Of a DNA stretch of 64,000 nucleotides, positions 1 through 8,467 are shown one piece after another (position 1 is the first letter of the stretch; each line of letters starts with the position of its first letter). The position numbers and the translations under genes were made by a program. A model generated the notes under the pieces. It saw only the letters and a program-made list of their open reading frames with translations. It did not search any database and was not told the origin of the DNA. Source of the DNA: Ardenticatenaceae bacterium (GTDB taxonomy: Bacteria > Chloroflexota > Anaerolineae > Promineifilales > Promineifilaceae); NCBI GenBank assembly GCA_020634215.1, contig JACKCD010000004.1, positions 62,001 to 126,000 of the forward strand, given 5' to 3'.

Positions 1-1
1 C

Positions 2-511
2 GGTGCCAGCGCGAGCGACTTCCCACACGGTCATCAGGCCGTTGTTCGCAGAGAGGGAAGAAAGCGAGGCAAACCCTTCAAAAACGAGGAAGAGGATGGC
101 AAAACCAAAGACGCGGTGCCCCGGTGGGTTAGGCGGCTGCTCCATTCCCCACAGCACTAGATATAGCCCGGTGATGGCGGTGATAATAGGCATAACAAAA
201 CCGCCCCAGCCAAACAGCCGCCACATGAGGGTGGATAAACCGGCCGTTAGCTGCCCTTGATTGGGAGAGAGGAGGCTTAACACCAAAACAAAAGTGAGCA
301 GGATGATGCCGATGCCAAAGATGAGGGCTTTTTGCTGGACGTTGAGGGTGAAGCCAGGGCGACGAACGGCCGTTTTTCGCCCTGATGAACGGCTGGTGCT
401 GCTGCCTTTTGATGTGCCGCCCCGCGTTTTGGAACGGGCTTCTGTTTGCCGACGACTGCTGGATGAACGGCCGTTTGCCTTCTTGGTCGTCGTGGTTTTC
501 TTTTGCGCCAT
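2..511 (-). CDS. ftsK: FtsK/SpoIIIE DNA translocase, N-terminal part (cut by window edge)
   Basis: The reading frame starts at ATG (complement of 509-511), preceded by AGAGGAAC about 8 bases upstream, and runs off the left edge after 170 codons. The first 55 residues are basic and Ser/Thr-rich (MAQKKTTTTKKANGR at the start), followed by hydrophobic segments including IFGIGIILLTFVLVLSLL, then SPNQGQLT and GWGGFVMPIITAITGLYLV. This order matches the four-helix membrane domain of FtsK/SpoIIIE, the septum-bound ATP-driven pump that moves chromosome ends during division. The motor and gamma domains lie outside the window. Two AACGGCCGTT copies are read in frame as NGR and KTAV. The overlapping 227-codon frame at 129-812 on the same strand is a shadow. 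Family assignment is confident for an N-terminus, though this region is the least conserved part of the family. Confidence 0.78.
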   Translation of the reverse strand, partial: MAQKKTTTTKKANGRSSSSRRQTEARSKTRGGTSKGSSTSRSSGRKTAVRRPGFTLNVQQKALIFGIGIILLTFVLVLSLLSPNQGQLTAGLSTLMWRLFGWGGFVMPIITAITGLYLVLWGMEQPPNPPGHRVFGFAILFLVFEGFASLSSLSANNGLMTVWEVARAGT

Positions 512-1248
512 AGCTCAAATGTTCCTCTTTTGCGTCATTATAGCACAAAATATGGCTGAACGACGGGATGGCAAAAAGATTCATCAGCGTAGCAGAGTAA
601 GCTGACCAATAGGTGCCTTTCATTACGGGGGTGTTGTTTAATGATTCTGCGCTCCCCACACTTTTTCTCTGTATCCTTCTGTGCCCCAAAACGGCCGTTT
701 TTCCCCAAAAAATTTGCCGTACACGGACGAACACGGACAAACGGCCGTTTTTTTTCCCAAAAAATAGATGCACGGATGACGCGGATTGGGGCGGATTGGC
801 GCGGATTTTCATCTGTGTTTATCTGCGTGTATCTGTGGTTGAAAAACGGCCGTTTTGCCCACTGACGACGGATGACGGACGACCGACGACGGATTGAATG
901 GGGGATTAACGGCCGTTTTTTCCCAAAATTTTACCCTACATGGAAGGACACGGACGAATACGGACAGTTTTCCCATGCCCTTGTGTGTTTATTCGTATCT
1001 AAAACGACCACCTTTTAAGTGCGCTGCATAAGTGGCAAGGATTCTTGAAGGAAAACGACTGTCTCTATTTAATATCGCAATCTACGGAAAAAGATTTGTG
1101 TGATCCATGCGCTCTATTCTCTATGTAATTTTGTCTTCAACTTTTATAATCAATCCCTTTCAAATAAGCGCAGAAATAACCTTTCGAGCACAATAAGTGG
1201 CCTCAACACTACCCAAAATGCTTGGAGGTCGTTTCATGGGATGCAGCC
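512..1248. repeat. Gene-free repeat-rich stretch upstream of ftsK
   Basis: No convincing gene. Four AACGGCCGTT copies lie near 690, 741, 845 and 909, each followed by a T/C run and several by an A-rich run. A composite unit (palindrome, CCCAAAATTTTACC, then ACATGGAAGGACACGGA) occurs at about 908-955 and again at about 4694-4740, and a diverged copy lies near 690-740. ACACGGACGAACACGGAC-type 10-base tandem units occur at about 720-740 and 950-965. The open frames here are low-complexity translations of repeats. From about 1000 to 1248 the sequence becomes AT-rich and I see nothing recognisable. Confidence 0.7.
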
Positions 1249-1297
1249 AAAACCTATGGTTTTTTGCCTGATAAGTGCCGAAAAAACCATAGGTTTC
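1249..1297. terminator. Perfect 16-base inverted repeat (hairpin) after the small membrane gene
   Basis: AAACCTATGGTTTTTT (1250-1265) and its exact complement AAAAAACCATAGGTTT (1281-1296) flank a 15-base loop. On the minus strand it follows the stop codon of the 1320-1607 gene by about 23 bases. The stem is AT-rich with T runs inside the arms, so it may act as a weak terminator, or may be a mobile remnant. A third partial copy (AAAAACCATAGG) lies inside the neighbouring gene near 1527. Confidence 0.45.
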
Positions 1298-1319
1298 ATT
1301 CAAATTTGAGTATAGAGTT

Positions 1320-1607
1320 TTATAAACTCGTTAATATGAGCCACAATAGAGAAATACCAAGAACTTGCCCTGTAGCCGTTCCCAATGTTATAGATAATTC
1401 TTGAGTATGCCAATACTCAAAATGATATTTCTGCAAATAAGAACGGAACAGGAAGTTGAGTAATACAGTCCCGATAGGTAATAACAGTAGTATAATATAT
1501 GTCCTATTAGAGTGGTGAAACCACCAAAAACCATAGGCCATTGAGACAAAAAACGCTATAGCGTTTATAATGATTCGACTAACAGTTTTCTTCATTTCAC
1601 ACTTCAA
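1320..1607 (-). CDS. Small hydrophobic membrane protein, unknown function
   Basis: An open frame of 95 codons with three hydrophobic stretches (IIINAIAFFVSMAYGFWWF, IILLLLPIGTVLLNFLF and LGTATGQVLGISLLWLILT), so probably an integral membrane protein. Two starts are possible: the first Met, or the Met four codons later (MKKTVSR), which is a more typical membrane-protein N-terminus. No clear Shine-Dalgarno is visible for either. The gene is AT-richer than its neighbours and stands alone between repeat-rich intergenic stretches. I do not recognise the family. The even hydrophobic pattern supports a real gene, but its length leaves room for doubt. Confidence 0.5.
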   Translation of the reverse strand: MKCEMKKTVSRIIINAIAFFVSMAYGFWWFHHSNRTYIILLLLPIGTVLLNFLFRSYLQKYHFEYWHTQELSITLGTATGQVLGISLLWLILTSL

Positions 1608-1662
1608 AAGTGAATGAATTCCTCAGATTCAATTTCTCTATCATTTCTTCTTAATTCGAAGA

Positions 1663-1750
1663 CTAGTACCTCGGCTTTCTAAATTTGCGGGGTCAAAGAG
1701 CCTGAAAACACGGCTTGCCATCCCTCAAAGTCAGAAAGTTACGGTACTAG
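1663..1750. repeat. CTAGTACC...GGTACTAG inverted element, long copy
   Basis: The element begins CTAGTACCTCGGCTTT and ends AGTTACGGTACTAG, so CTAGTACC and GGTACTAG form terminal inverted repeats. A second copy with the same two arms but a shorter middle (43 instead of 88 bases) lies at 60345-60387. The shared arms with different centres suggest a small non-coding repeat family. Confidence 0.6.
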
Positions 1751-2435
1751 TGCAGAAGAGAGGGTAGGACGGGAGATAACTGCCGTCGCGTTAAACGTAG
1801 CGGCCACTACGTTTAGTATAACATAGAGGGAAAAATACGTGGTGGGACTAAAACTCCCGTCGCGTTTTTCGTGGCGGTAGCCACGTTGCTCACGACAGCA
1901 GCCACGTTTTTCGTAGCTTGAGATAACTCCCGTCGCGTTCAAAATGACCCTGATTTTACAGGTTTTCCTTTCTTGTTATGTCCAAACTGTCTGGAAAAAC
2001 GGCCGTTTTCATCATCTTTTTTCAAGCCGCTCGAACAAAATTGCAAAATATACTGCCCAACCCACAAACTATCTCCACCAACCGGCCGTTTTATTAAACA
2101 TGGTCGAGGCAAAACGGGCATTGGCGGTGGCAAAACGAGTCGCAAGAAAGCAGTTAGCGATGCGCTTTTGGTAGTTTTACCCCTTGGAAACAGGAGTCTC
2201 TGCTACCACCTATTTACGTGAATTCATGGCATTTTGCGAAAGGTTAGTTTCAATCGGGGGTGTCATTTTCCCGACTAATTTCACAAAACGCGACCACAGT
2301 TACCCCCTCTGATCTCCCGTCCTACCCTCAGAAGATTATTGTGCCATCCACAAATCGATGAATAAACATTACAAGGATTACGTAGATAGCGATTCTCACC
2401 ATCATGTTGGAACCAGTTTCCATTACTAATTATAG
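1751..2435. other. Gene-free stretch with an 18-base inverted repeat pair and CCCGTCGCGTT repeats
   Basis: GAGGGTAGGACGGGAGAT at 1760-1777 is matched exactly in inverted orientation at 2312-2329, framing about 570 bases. Three copies of AACT(C/G)CCGTCGCGTT lie near 1775-1792, 1852-1867 and 1924-1940, with related CGT-rich stretches between them (CACGTTTTTCGTAGC). One AACGGCCGTT (near 2001) and one variant ACCGGCCGTT (near 2081) are present. No reading frame has convincing protein character. It may be a decayed mobile element, but no transposase trace is visible. Confidence 0.5.
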
Positions 2436-2595
2436 TGACCCCCAATGTCAAGACCATAAAGGGACATATATAAGGTGGATCAAGTAGACATAAACAACAA
2501 GTTTGGCTCCCGCACGAACTGCCTGTTGGCACCTTACCATCGGGGAGCGGGAGCCTCGCTTTTGCTACTTTTGGCGAGTCAAAAGTAGGATGGCT

Positions 2596-3378
2596 TTAAC
2601 TGATAAAATGTACGTCGGCCGGGACACGGTAACCAAGATGCTGATGAGGCCGCTGGGTATTGTAAAAGAGAAAGTAGTTTTGCAGCCCTGCTTCAAGGTC
2701 AGGTACTGTCTCATACTCTTTGAGGTAAATGTCCTCATATTTGAGACTACGCCACAGGCGCTCGATAAAGATGTTGTCCAAAGCTCGACCACGCCCATCC
2801 ATGCTAATTTGGATGCCAGCTTGGGTCAAAGAAGTGGTAAAGTCATGAGCCGTAAACTGAACCCCCTGGTCAGTATTAAAAATCACAGGCTGGGCATCAT
2901 GCAAAGCTTGCTGTAAAGCCAGCACACAGAACCAGCCGTCCAAGGTGTTAGATAGTTGCCAACTAATCACATAACGACTAAACCAGTCGATGATGGCAAC
3001 GAGATACATAAACCCTTGCGCGAGGGGAATGTAGGTAATATCAGCACTCCAAACCTGATTTGGCCGTACAATGGGTAGGTTTCGCAGCAGATAAGGATAG
3101 ATTTTGTGTTGTTTAGCGGTGACAGTTGTCTGTGGCTGCGGATAAATGGCTTGCAGACCCATCATATGCAACAAGCGGTAGATACGCTTGCGGTTGACTT
3201 GATAGCCAGCTTGTTGCAAGCAAGCGGTCATTTTGCGATAGCCATAGAAAGGCGTTTGGGTATATTGTTTATCAAGTAAGCGCATCAGTTCCAGATTCAA
3301 AGGCGATTCGGTCGCTGGTTTATAATAGAAAGCTGAGCGACTTAGGCCAAGTAAGCGGCACTGCTGGCGAATACTCAA
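2596..3378 (-). CDS. IS3-family transposase, OrfB (DDE integrase part)
   Basis: 260 codons from a TTG; the frame is open further upstream to the A9 run at 3434-3442, so it is probably made as an OrfAB fusion. An HTH_21-like N-terminus (LLGLSRSAFYY) is followed by GYRKMTACL and the rve core. The likely catalytic triad is Asp in WSADITYIP, Asp in FNTDQGVQF and Glu in NIFIERLWRSLKYED, with the family's usual NTQRPHQHLGYRVP ending. Length and motifs are complete, so the catalytic part may be active. Activity also depends on how the two frames are joined, which is unusual here. Confidence 0.9.
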   Translation of the reverse strand: MSIRQQCRLLGLSRSAFYYKPATESPLNLELMRLLDKQYTQTPFYGYRKMTACLQQAGYQVNRKRIYRLLHMMGLQAIYPQPQTTVTAKQHKIYPYLLRNLPIVRPNQVWSADITYIPLAQGFMYLVAIIDWFSRYVISWQLSNTLDGWFCVLALQQALHDAQPVIFNTDQGVQFTAHDFTTSLTQAGIQISMDGRGRALDNIFIERLWRSLKYEDIYLKEYETVPDLEAGLQNYFLFYNTQRPHQHLGYRVPADVHFIS

Positions 3379-3415
3379 GGCCGGGTGCGTTGGGTCAATG
3401 AGTTGGCGTTTGGCC

Positions 3416-3706
3416 TCAGGTGAGGGGGGCAGCTTTTTTTTTCAGCCACTCCAATTCCATTTTGAGCCGCCCAATTTGCTCGTAGAGTTCAGCTTCTTGT
3501 TCAGCCTGCTGCTGTTTTTGACGGCCATTTGTTCGTTGGAAAAGAGCTGGGCCGTCCTCAAGCAACTGCCGTTTCCACTGGCTGACTTGATTGGGATGAA
3601 GTTGGCGAGTGGTAGCGATTTGATTAATGGTTTGCGTTCCTTTAGCCGCTTCCAGGGCAACTTGAAACTTGAACTGCATACTGTATTGCGTTCGTTTTTT
3701 TGTCAT
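3416..3706 (-). CDS. IS3-family transposase, OrfA (DNA-binding part)
   Basis: About 96 residues from ATG (MTKKRTQYSMQFKFQ), preceded by GGAGG 8 bases upstream; a GTG five codons earlier is possible but less well placed. A helix-turn-helix of HTH_Tnp_1 type (FQVALEAAKGTQTINQIA, then HPNQVSQWKRQLLE) is followed by a coiled coil with leucine-zipper spacing (QEAELYEQIGRLKMELEWLK). The gene ends past a run of nine A on its coding strand (3442 to 3434). OrfB lies in the +1 (equivalently -2) frame relative to OrfA, whereas most IS3 elements use a -1 shift. Transcript slippage on A9 or one lost or gained A could explain this. Confidence 0.85.
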   Translation of the reverse strand: MTKKRTQYSMQFKFQVALEAAKGTQTINQIATTRQLHPNQVSQWKRQLLEDGPALFQRTNGRQKQQQAEQEAELYEQIGRLKMELEWLKKKAAPLT

Positions 3707-3780
3707 CGAACTGTCCTCCACAAAGGTGAGATATTTTACTTGAAATCCACCTTATTCTGTGGTCCAGTTTTTGGGGTTCA

Positions 3781-4724
3781 TTATAAATGTCATAGGTATC
3801 ATCCTTATAATAAGTAATTGGGTTATTGACATCTCGGTTTTCAACTGCGTAATTTATTACTAAATCAACTAATAACTCTCCTGTTCGGTCTATTCCGTAT
3901 GAGCCAATGCGGTCGTTGTATTTTCCTCCATAAAAAGTGTCTCCATTCTCATTCACATTATCTATTCGTATGGAGACAATATCTGGACTCAGGAATGTAT
4001 TATTAGCAAAAAAGTTGATAGTGTTACCAGTGTCACTTCTTTCAATGGCATTAAGAAGAGATTGTTGCACATACCCCAATGTTACTAGGGCATTACTAGT
4101 GCCTGTACTATTCCAAATATAAGCTCCACCAATAACTACAGAAGCAGCTACACCAATAGTTGTCGAACTCACTCCTCCAATTACAAAGCCTGCTGCTTGC
4201 AAACCTTCTACAATTCCTGTCGCAGCAATGGCACCCCCTACGGATGGAAGAACTAGATCCTGTAAGAATTCTAGAACTGTAGTGCCGTCACCGTTTTCTA
4301 GGAGCAAAAGCCCAATAGCATCCGCTAAAACTTGGGCTTCTTCCGGTGTCAAATTGGCTGCTACAGCATCATGCCCTGTCGGGTCTGCGTAGTTAAGAGG
4401 ATTATTGTTAACATAACTGTAGCGATTGAAGCTCTGCGGGTTGGCGGGGTCGGGTACAATCGTGTCAGGAGTGAGCATTCGGTTCGTGTTTGGGTCATAA
4501 AAACGGGCATTCATGTAGATAAGCCCAATTTCGGCATTGTGTTTGTGCCCGGTAAAACCCCGGTCGGTAATGTTTGTTGGCAATGCCCCGCCCCGCACTT
4601 CGCCAAACGGCGCATACCGCACAATGTCATCCACCAAACCACTGCTGCTCAACGCCACCACCCGCACCGCCACAGCCTCCCCACCTTTAAGAAAACGGCC
4701 GTTTTCCTCAAAAAATTTTACCAT
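3781..4724 (-). pseudogene. Rhs/YD-repeat core C-terminal fragment, 5'-truncated, IS at 3' end
   Basis: The frame carries the typical end of an Rhs core (VRYAPFGEVRGG, then GFTGHKHNAEIGLIYMNARF and NRYSYVNNNPLNYADPTGH), followed by about 200 residues of variable tip ending KDDTYDIYN. Normal Rhs proteins are much longer; the whole YD-repeat shell is missing upstream, where the frame instead begins in an AACGGCCGTT-containing spacer. It is therefore an orphan tip, not an intact toxin gene. At the 3' side it now reads about 45 codons into the IS3-like element. If the element and one TTATA are removed, the frame meets TAG immediately after the final Asn, so the insertion hit the native stop region. 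The tip has a hydrophobic Gly/Ala-rich stretch and no recognised toxin motif. Confidence 0.75.
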
Positions 4725-4854
4725 ACATGGAAGGATACAGGTTCATTTTCCGTGTCCTTCCGTGTTCTTCCGTGTCCAAAAACGGCCGTTTTCCTCCCAC
4801 CATCACCTAAATTGCAGTAAGATACAGATAGAGTGTAGTAAGAGAGGTAAAGCT

Positions 4855-7650
4855 ATGGCATCAGCGGAAGAGGAACAAGAGCTGCTGCGGCAAGATATTC
4901 GTTTGCTGGGCGGCATTTTAGGCGAAGTCATTACGGAACAGGCCGGAGAGCAGCTTTTTGAGCTAGAAGAACACATCCGCAACCTGTCCAAAGCACGGCG
5001 GGAGGCGGGTGGCGAACGATTTGAAGACGACCTGAAACATCTGGTCAGCAGCCTGGACAGCGCCAGCGACGAACTCATTGCCCGCGCCTTCACCGTCTAT
5101 TTTGAGCTAATCAACCTGGCCGAAGACCAGCAGCGGGTGCGCGTGCTGCGGCAGCGGGCGCGAAAAGCTCACCCAAGACCGCTGCGTGAATCCATTCCGG
5201 CCGGCGTTCGCACCCTGCGTGAGCGGGGCATGGGCGAGGCGGAAATGGCCGCCCTGCTGGAACGGCTTGATATTGAGCTGGTTTTTACGGCTCACCCCAC
5301 CGAGGCCAAGCGTCGGACGGTGCTTTCCAAGCTGCGGCGGGTGGCCGATATGCTAACCGATTTACAGGAGCGTGACCTGCTGCCGGACGAACGGGCAGAG
5401 TTGCTACACCATGTACGGTCGGAAATTACTTCGCTGTGGCTGACGAATCGGAGCAGAACGGCCGTTTATACCCCCGAAGATGAAGTCAAAACCGGCCTGT
5501 ACTACTTCGAGCAAACGATTTGGAACGTCATTCCCAAAATCTACGCCACGATGCAGACTGCCCTGGCGCAATATTACCCCAACCTAGCATTGCCTAAACG
5601 CTTCCTCACCTTTGGCTCCTGGATTGGCGGCGACCGCGATGGCAACCCCAACGTCACTGCCAAAGTCACAGCCGAAGCACTGCGGCTCCATCGTGGTCAG
5701 GCACTAACCCTCCACCAGCCGATGCTGCGCCAGCTTAACCGCTCCATCACCGTTTCCGACCAACTCGTTGACATTGAGCCAGAACTGCTGCAAGCTATCC
5801 ACAACGCCGCCGTCGAATCGCGCCACGTCTCTTACCTGCGCGACCGCTATCCCAACGAACCCTACCGGCTGCTGGCAGCGATGATTAGCGAAGATTTGGC
5901 AACAGCGCGTACCGATGGCAAGATGGTGCAGCGGCTGTTGGGGCAGGAACCGCCTCCTAAACAGTTTCGCAGCGGGGCTACGCTGTGCCGCCAACTTGAC
6001 CTGATTGACCGGACGCTGCGCGAGCAAGGGTTGGGGCAGCTTGCCAGCGATGATTTGGAAAAGCTGCGGCACCAGGCGCAGGTGTTTGGGTTGCATGTGG
6101 CACGGCTTGATATTCGGCAATACAGCGAATACAATACGGCCGTTCTGGATGAATTGCTGCGGAAAAACGGCCGTTTTCCCCACTTTGCCCAGCTTTCCCC
6201 CAGCCAACGCGCCGATTTACTCTCCCAACTGCTCACCGAACCCATCCCCGACCTCACCCAGCTTGCCGACCTCTCCCAAGAAACCCAAGAGACGCTCAAC
6301 CTGTTTAACGTGCTGCGGCGCGGCGTGGCCTATTACGGCCCCGACATCTTGGGAACCTACATCGTCAGCATGACCCACGGCCCCGAAGACATTCTGGCTC
6401 CGCTGCTGCTCGCCTATTGGCATGATTTGTGTCTGGCGCCAGATAAAGATTTTGAGGGGTTGACCTTTGTGCCGCTGTTTGAAACCCGCGCCGACTTGCG
6501 CGAAGCACCGGTCGTCATGACCACCCTCTTCCACCACTCCGCCTACGCCCCTCACCTGGAGCGGGTTGGCCGCAAGCAAATGATCATGATTGGCTACTCG
6601 GACAGCAACAAGGACGCAGGCTATTTAGCCGCCAACTGGGAGCTGTACGAGGCGCAGGAACAGTTGGCAGAATGCTGCCGCGCCAACGAGGTGGTGATGA
6701 TGCTGTTTCACGGGCGGGGTGGCACCATTGCCCGTGGCGGCGGTCCGGCCAATCGCGCCATTTTGGCCCAGCCCCCCGGCTCCGTCGCCGGCCGGGTGCG
6801 GATTACCGAACAGGGGGAAGTGATTGGGGAACGGTACGGCCATCCGGCCATTGCCCAGCGCCATTTAGAGCAGGTGATTCACGCCGTGCTCCTGGCGAGT
6901 ATGCCGCCCGACAAAAGCCAGCTCCCCCAGCCCAAACCGGCGTGGCGCGAGGCGATGGCAGAAATGGCGGCCACGTCCTACCATGCCTATCGCCAATTTA
7001 TTTATGAAACGCCAGAACTGCTGGAATATTGGAGCCAGGCCACGCCGCTAAACGAGATTAGCCAAATGCGGATTGGGTCGCGGCCGGCGAAGCGGCTGGG
7101 CGGCGATATTTTGAGCAGCCTGCGAGCCATCCCCTGGGGGTTTAGCTGGATGCAAAGCCGCCATGTGCTGCCGGGATGGTACGGGGTCGGCCATGCGCTG
7201 GCGGCGTTTGGCTCCACCCCGGCGCGGCGGGTGCTGCTGCAAGAAATGTACCGTGAATGGCCCTTTTTCCGCACCGTCATTGACAACGCCCAGGTGTCAC
7301 TGGTGAAGGCCGACATGGGAATTGCTCGGCTCTATGCGGAGCTGGTGGAGGATGAGCGGGTGCGGGAGCAGGTATACGGCCACATCAAGGCGGCGTTTGC
7401 GGAAACGGAAGCGTGGATTTTGCGGGTGACGGTGCAGCAGGAATTGCTTGATAATGACCCGGTGCTGCAGCAGTCGGTTCGGCTGCGGAACCCGTATATT
7501 GACCCGCTGAATTTTATTCAAGTCAGCCTGTTGTCGCGGCTGCGGTCACTGCCGCCGGAGGCGCGGCAGGGCGAAGAGGGGCAGTCGCTGCTCCGCATTA
7601 TTTTCCTGACGATCAATGGGATTGCGTCGGGGTTGAAGAATACGGGGTAA
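4855..7650 (+). CDS. ppc: Phosphoenolpyruvate carboxylase
   Basis: Makes oxaloacetate from phosphoenolpyruvate and bicarbonate, replenishing the citric acid cycle. The chosen ATG gives 931 residues, normal for bacterial PEPC, and has AGAGAGG about 9 bases upstream; the open frame extends 106 codons further upstream but that part is only repeat sequence. Visible motifs: VFTAHPTEAKRR with the catalytic His near residue 147, FGSWIGGDRDGNP near 258, GYSDSNKDAGYLAANW, FHGRGGTIARGGGPA near 617 (the usual Gly after Thr-Ile is Ala here), RAIPWGFSWMQSR, and the conserved C-terminus ending GIASGLKNTG. Two palindromes are read in frame near residues 202 and 437 (RTAVYT, KNGRF). Stands alone; the stop codon lies inside an intergenic repeat. 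Confidence 0.97.
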   Translation: MASAEEEQELLRQDIRLLGGILGEVITEQAGEQLFELEEHIRNLSKARREAGGERFEDDLKHLVSSLDSASDELIARAFTVYFELINLAEDQQRVRVLRQRARKAHPRPLRESIPAGVRTLRERGMGEAEMAALLERLDIELVFTAHPTEAKRRTVLSKLRRVADMLTDLQERDLLPDERAELLHHVRSEITSLWLTNRSRTAVYTPEDEVKTGLYYFEQTIWNVIPKIYATMQTALAQYYPNLALPKRFLTFGSWIGGDRDGNPNVTAKVTAEALRLHRGQALTLHQPMLRQLNRSITVSDQLVDIEPELLQAIHNAAVESRHVSYLRDRYPNEPYRLLAAMISEDLATARTDGKMVQRLLGQEPPPKQFRSGATLCRQLDLIDRTLREQGLGQLASDDLEKLRHQAQVFGLHVARLDIRQYSEYNTAVLDELLRKNGRFPHFAQLSPSQRADLLSQLLTEPIPDLTQLADLSQETQETLNLFNVLRRGVAYYGPDILGTYIVSMTHGPEDILAPLLLAYWHDLCLAPDKDFEGLTFVPLFETRADLREAPVVMTTLFHHSAYAPHLERVGRKQMIMIGYSDSNKDAGYLAANWELYEAQEQLAECCRANEVVMMLFHGRGGTIARGGGPANRAILAQPPGSVAGRVRITEQGEVIGERYGHPAIAQRHLEQVIHAVLLASMPPDKSQLPQPKPAWREAMAEMAATSYHAYRQFIYETPELLEYWSQATPLNEISQMRIGSRPAKRLGGDILSSLRAIPWGFSWMQSRHVLPGWYGVGHALAAFGSTPARRVLLQEMYREWPFFRTVIDNAQVSLVKADMGIARLYAELVEDERVREQVYGHIKAAFAETEAWILRVTVQQELLDNDPVLQQSVRLRNPYIDPLNFIQVSLLSRLRSLPPEARQGEEGQSLLRIIFLTINGIASGLKNTG

Positions 7651-7746
7651 TCGGTAATCGGTAATCAGTAATCGGTAATGTCGTTACACGACCGCTTCGC
7701 GTACAGTGGCCTGGACTGGTTACTGAAAACTGATTACTGATTACTG
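7646..7746. repeat. GTAATCR heptamer inverted repeat
   Basis: Tandem 7-base units GGTAATCGGTAATCAGTAAT on the left and the complementary ACTGATTACTGATTACTG on the right frame about 40 bases of unrelated sequence. The ppc stop codon is part of the first unit. Related units occur at about 53430-53460 and 54629-54689. It may form a long hairpin in the ppc transcript. Confidence 0.7.
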
Positions 7747-7755
7747 CAAAAAACT

Positions 7756-8445
7756 ATGTTGTGCATTGGACATCGTGGGGCAATGGGGCATGAGCCGGAG
7801 AATACGCTGCTTTCGGTGGCGAAGGCGTTGGAATTGGGGGTGGATTGGATTGAGATTGATGTGTATGTGGTGGAGGGGGAACTGGTTGTCATTCATGATG
7901 ATGAGCTAGACCGGACGACGAACGGGACGGGGTTGGTGATGGCGCAATCGCTGGCGTATTTGCGCTCACTGGATGCGGGTAAGGGGGAGCGGATTCCGCT
8001 GCTGCACGAGGTGTTTGAGCTGGTGGATAGACGGGTGGGGATTAATGTGGAGTTGAAGGGACCAGAAACGGCCGTTCCTACCCTCCAATTTCTCCAATCT
8101 TACCTAGCTTCTGGCTGGGATATTAACCAAATCCTCCTCTCTTCCTTCCGCCACGACGAGCTGGCCGTTGCCCGCCAGCTTCACACCGAGGTGCCGCTGG
8201 GAGTGTTGCTGTGGGGCAACATGGATGTAGCCATTCCGACGGCGCAGCAGTTGCGGGCGTTGTCGGTCAATCCCTGGTACAAGCAGCTAACAGAGCCATT
8301 TGTGCAGGAAGCCCACGACCACGGCTTTCTGGTGTTGCCCTACACCGTCAACGAACCCGACGACATCGGCCGGCTGCGCGGCTGGGGGGTGGATGGGGTG
8401 TTTACCAATTACCCAGAGCGAGTACTGTCTCACGCTGCTGGTTGA
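7756..8445 (+). CDS. Glycerophosphodiester phosphodiesterase
   Basis: Predicted to split glycerophosphodiesters into glycerol 3-phosphate and an alcohol, recycling phospholipid head groups. 229 residues, typical for the cytoplasmic bacterial form; no signal peptide. The TIM-barrel active-site motifs are complete: GHRGAMGHEPENT at the N-terminus, WIEIDV, then VVIHDDELDRTTNGTG, later NVELKGPE and the C-terminal NEPDDIGRLRGWGVDGVFTN. The Glu/Asp metal ligands and the two catalytic His are present. No good Shine-Dalgarno precedes the ATG. An AACGGCCGTT lies in the middle (PETAVPT), and the coding strand changes from G-rich to C-rich exactly there. A separate DinB-like gene follows 22 bases downstream, probably co-transcribed. 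Confidence 0.9.
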   Translation: MLCIGHRGAMGHEPENTLLSVAKALELGVDWIEIDVYVVEGELVVIHDDELDRTTNGTGLVMAQSLAYLRSLDAGKGERIPLLHEVFELVDRRVGINVELKGPETAVPTLQFLQSYLASGWDINQILLSSFRHDELAVARQLHTEVPLGVLLWGNMDVAIPTAQQLRALSVNPWYKQLTEPFVQEAHDHGFLVLPYTVNEPDDIGRLRGWGVDGVFTNYPERVLSHAAG

Positions 8446-8467
8446 GAAAAGGAAAGGACAAATAGCG

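Larger units (their letters stand above)
2436..3780 (-). mobile_element. IS3-family-like insertion sequence
   Basis: Two overlapping transposase frames lie on the minus strand. The ends are related inverted sequences: the left end begins TGACCCCCAA and later reads AAGGTGGAT, while the right end read inward begins TGAACCCCAA and later also reads AAGGTGGAT. TTATA occurs at 2430-2434 just outside the left end and at 3781-3785 just outside the right, a candidate target duplication (one base at the left boundary is uncertain). About 1345 bp fits IS3-family sizes. No AACGGCCGTT copy lies inside. It is inserted at the 3' end of an Rhs-core gene remnant. Confidence 0.8.

Noticed and set aside
129..812. 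Long minus-strand frame (227 codons) as a gene
   Set aside because: It overlaps the FtsK start in another frame, is rich in His/Pro/Arg without domain character and contains repeat translations; the FtsK frame has a ribosome site and a recognisable domain.
1944..2221. Two overlapping plus-strand frames of 76 and 82 codons
   Set aside because: Low-complexity translations of repeats and palindromes with no ribosome site or family resemblance.
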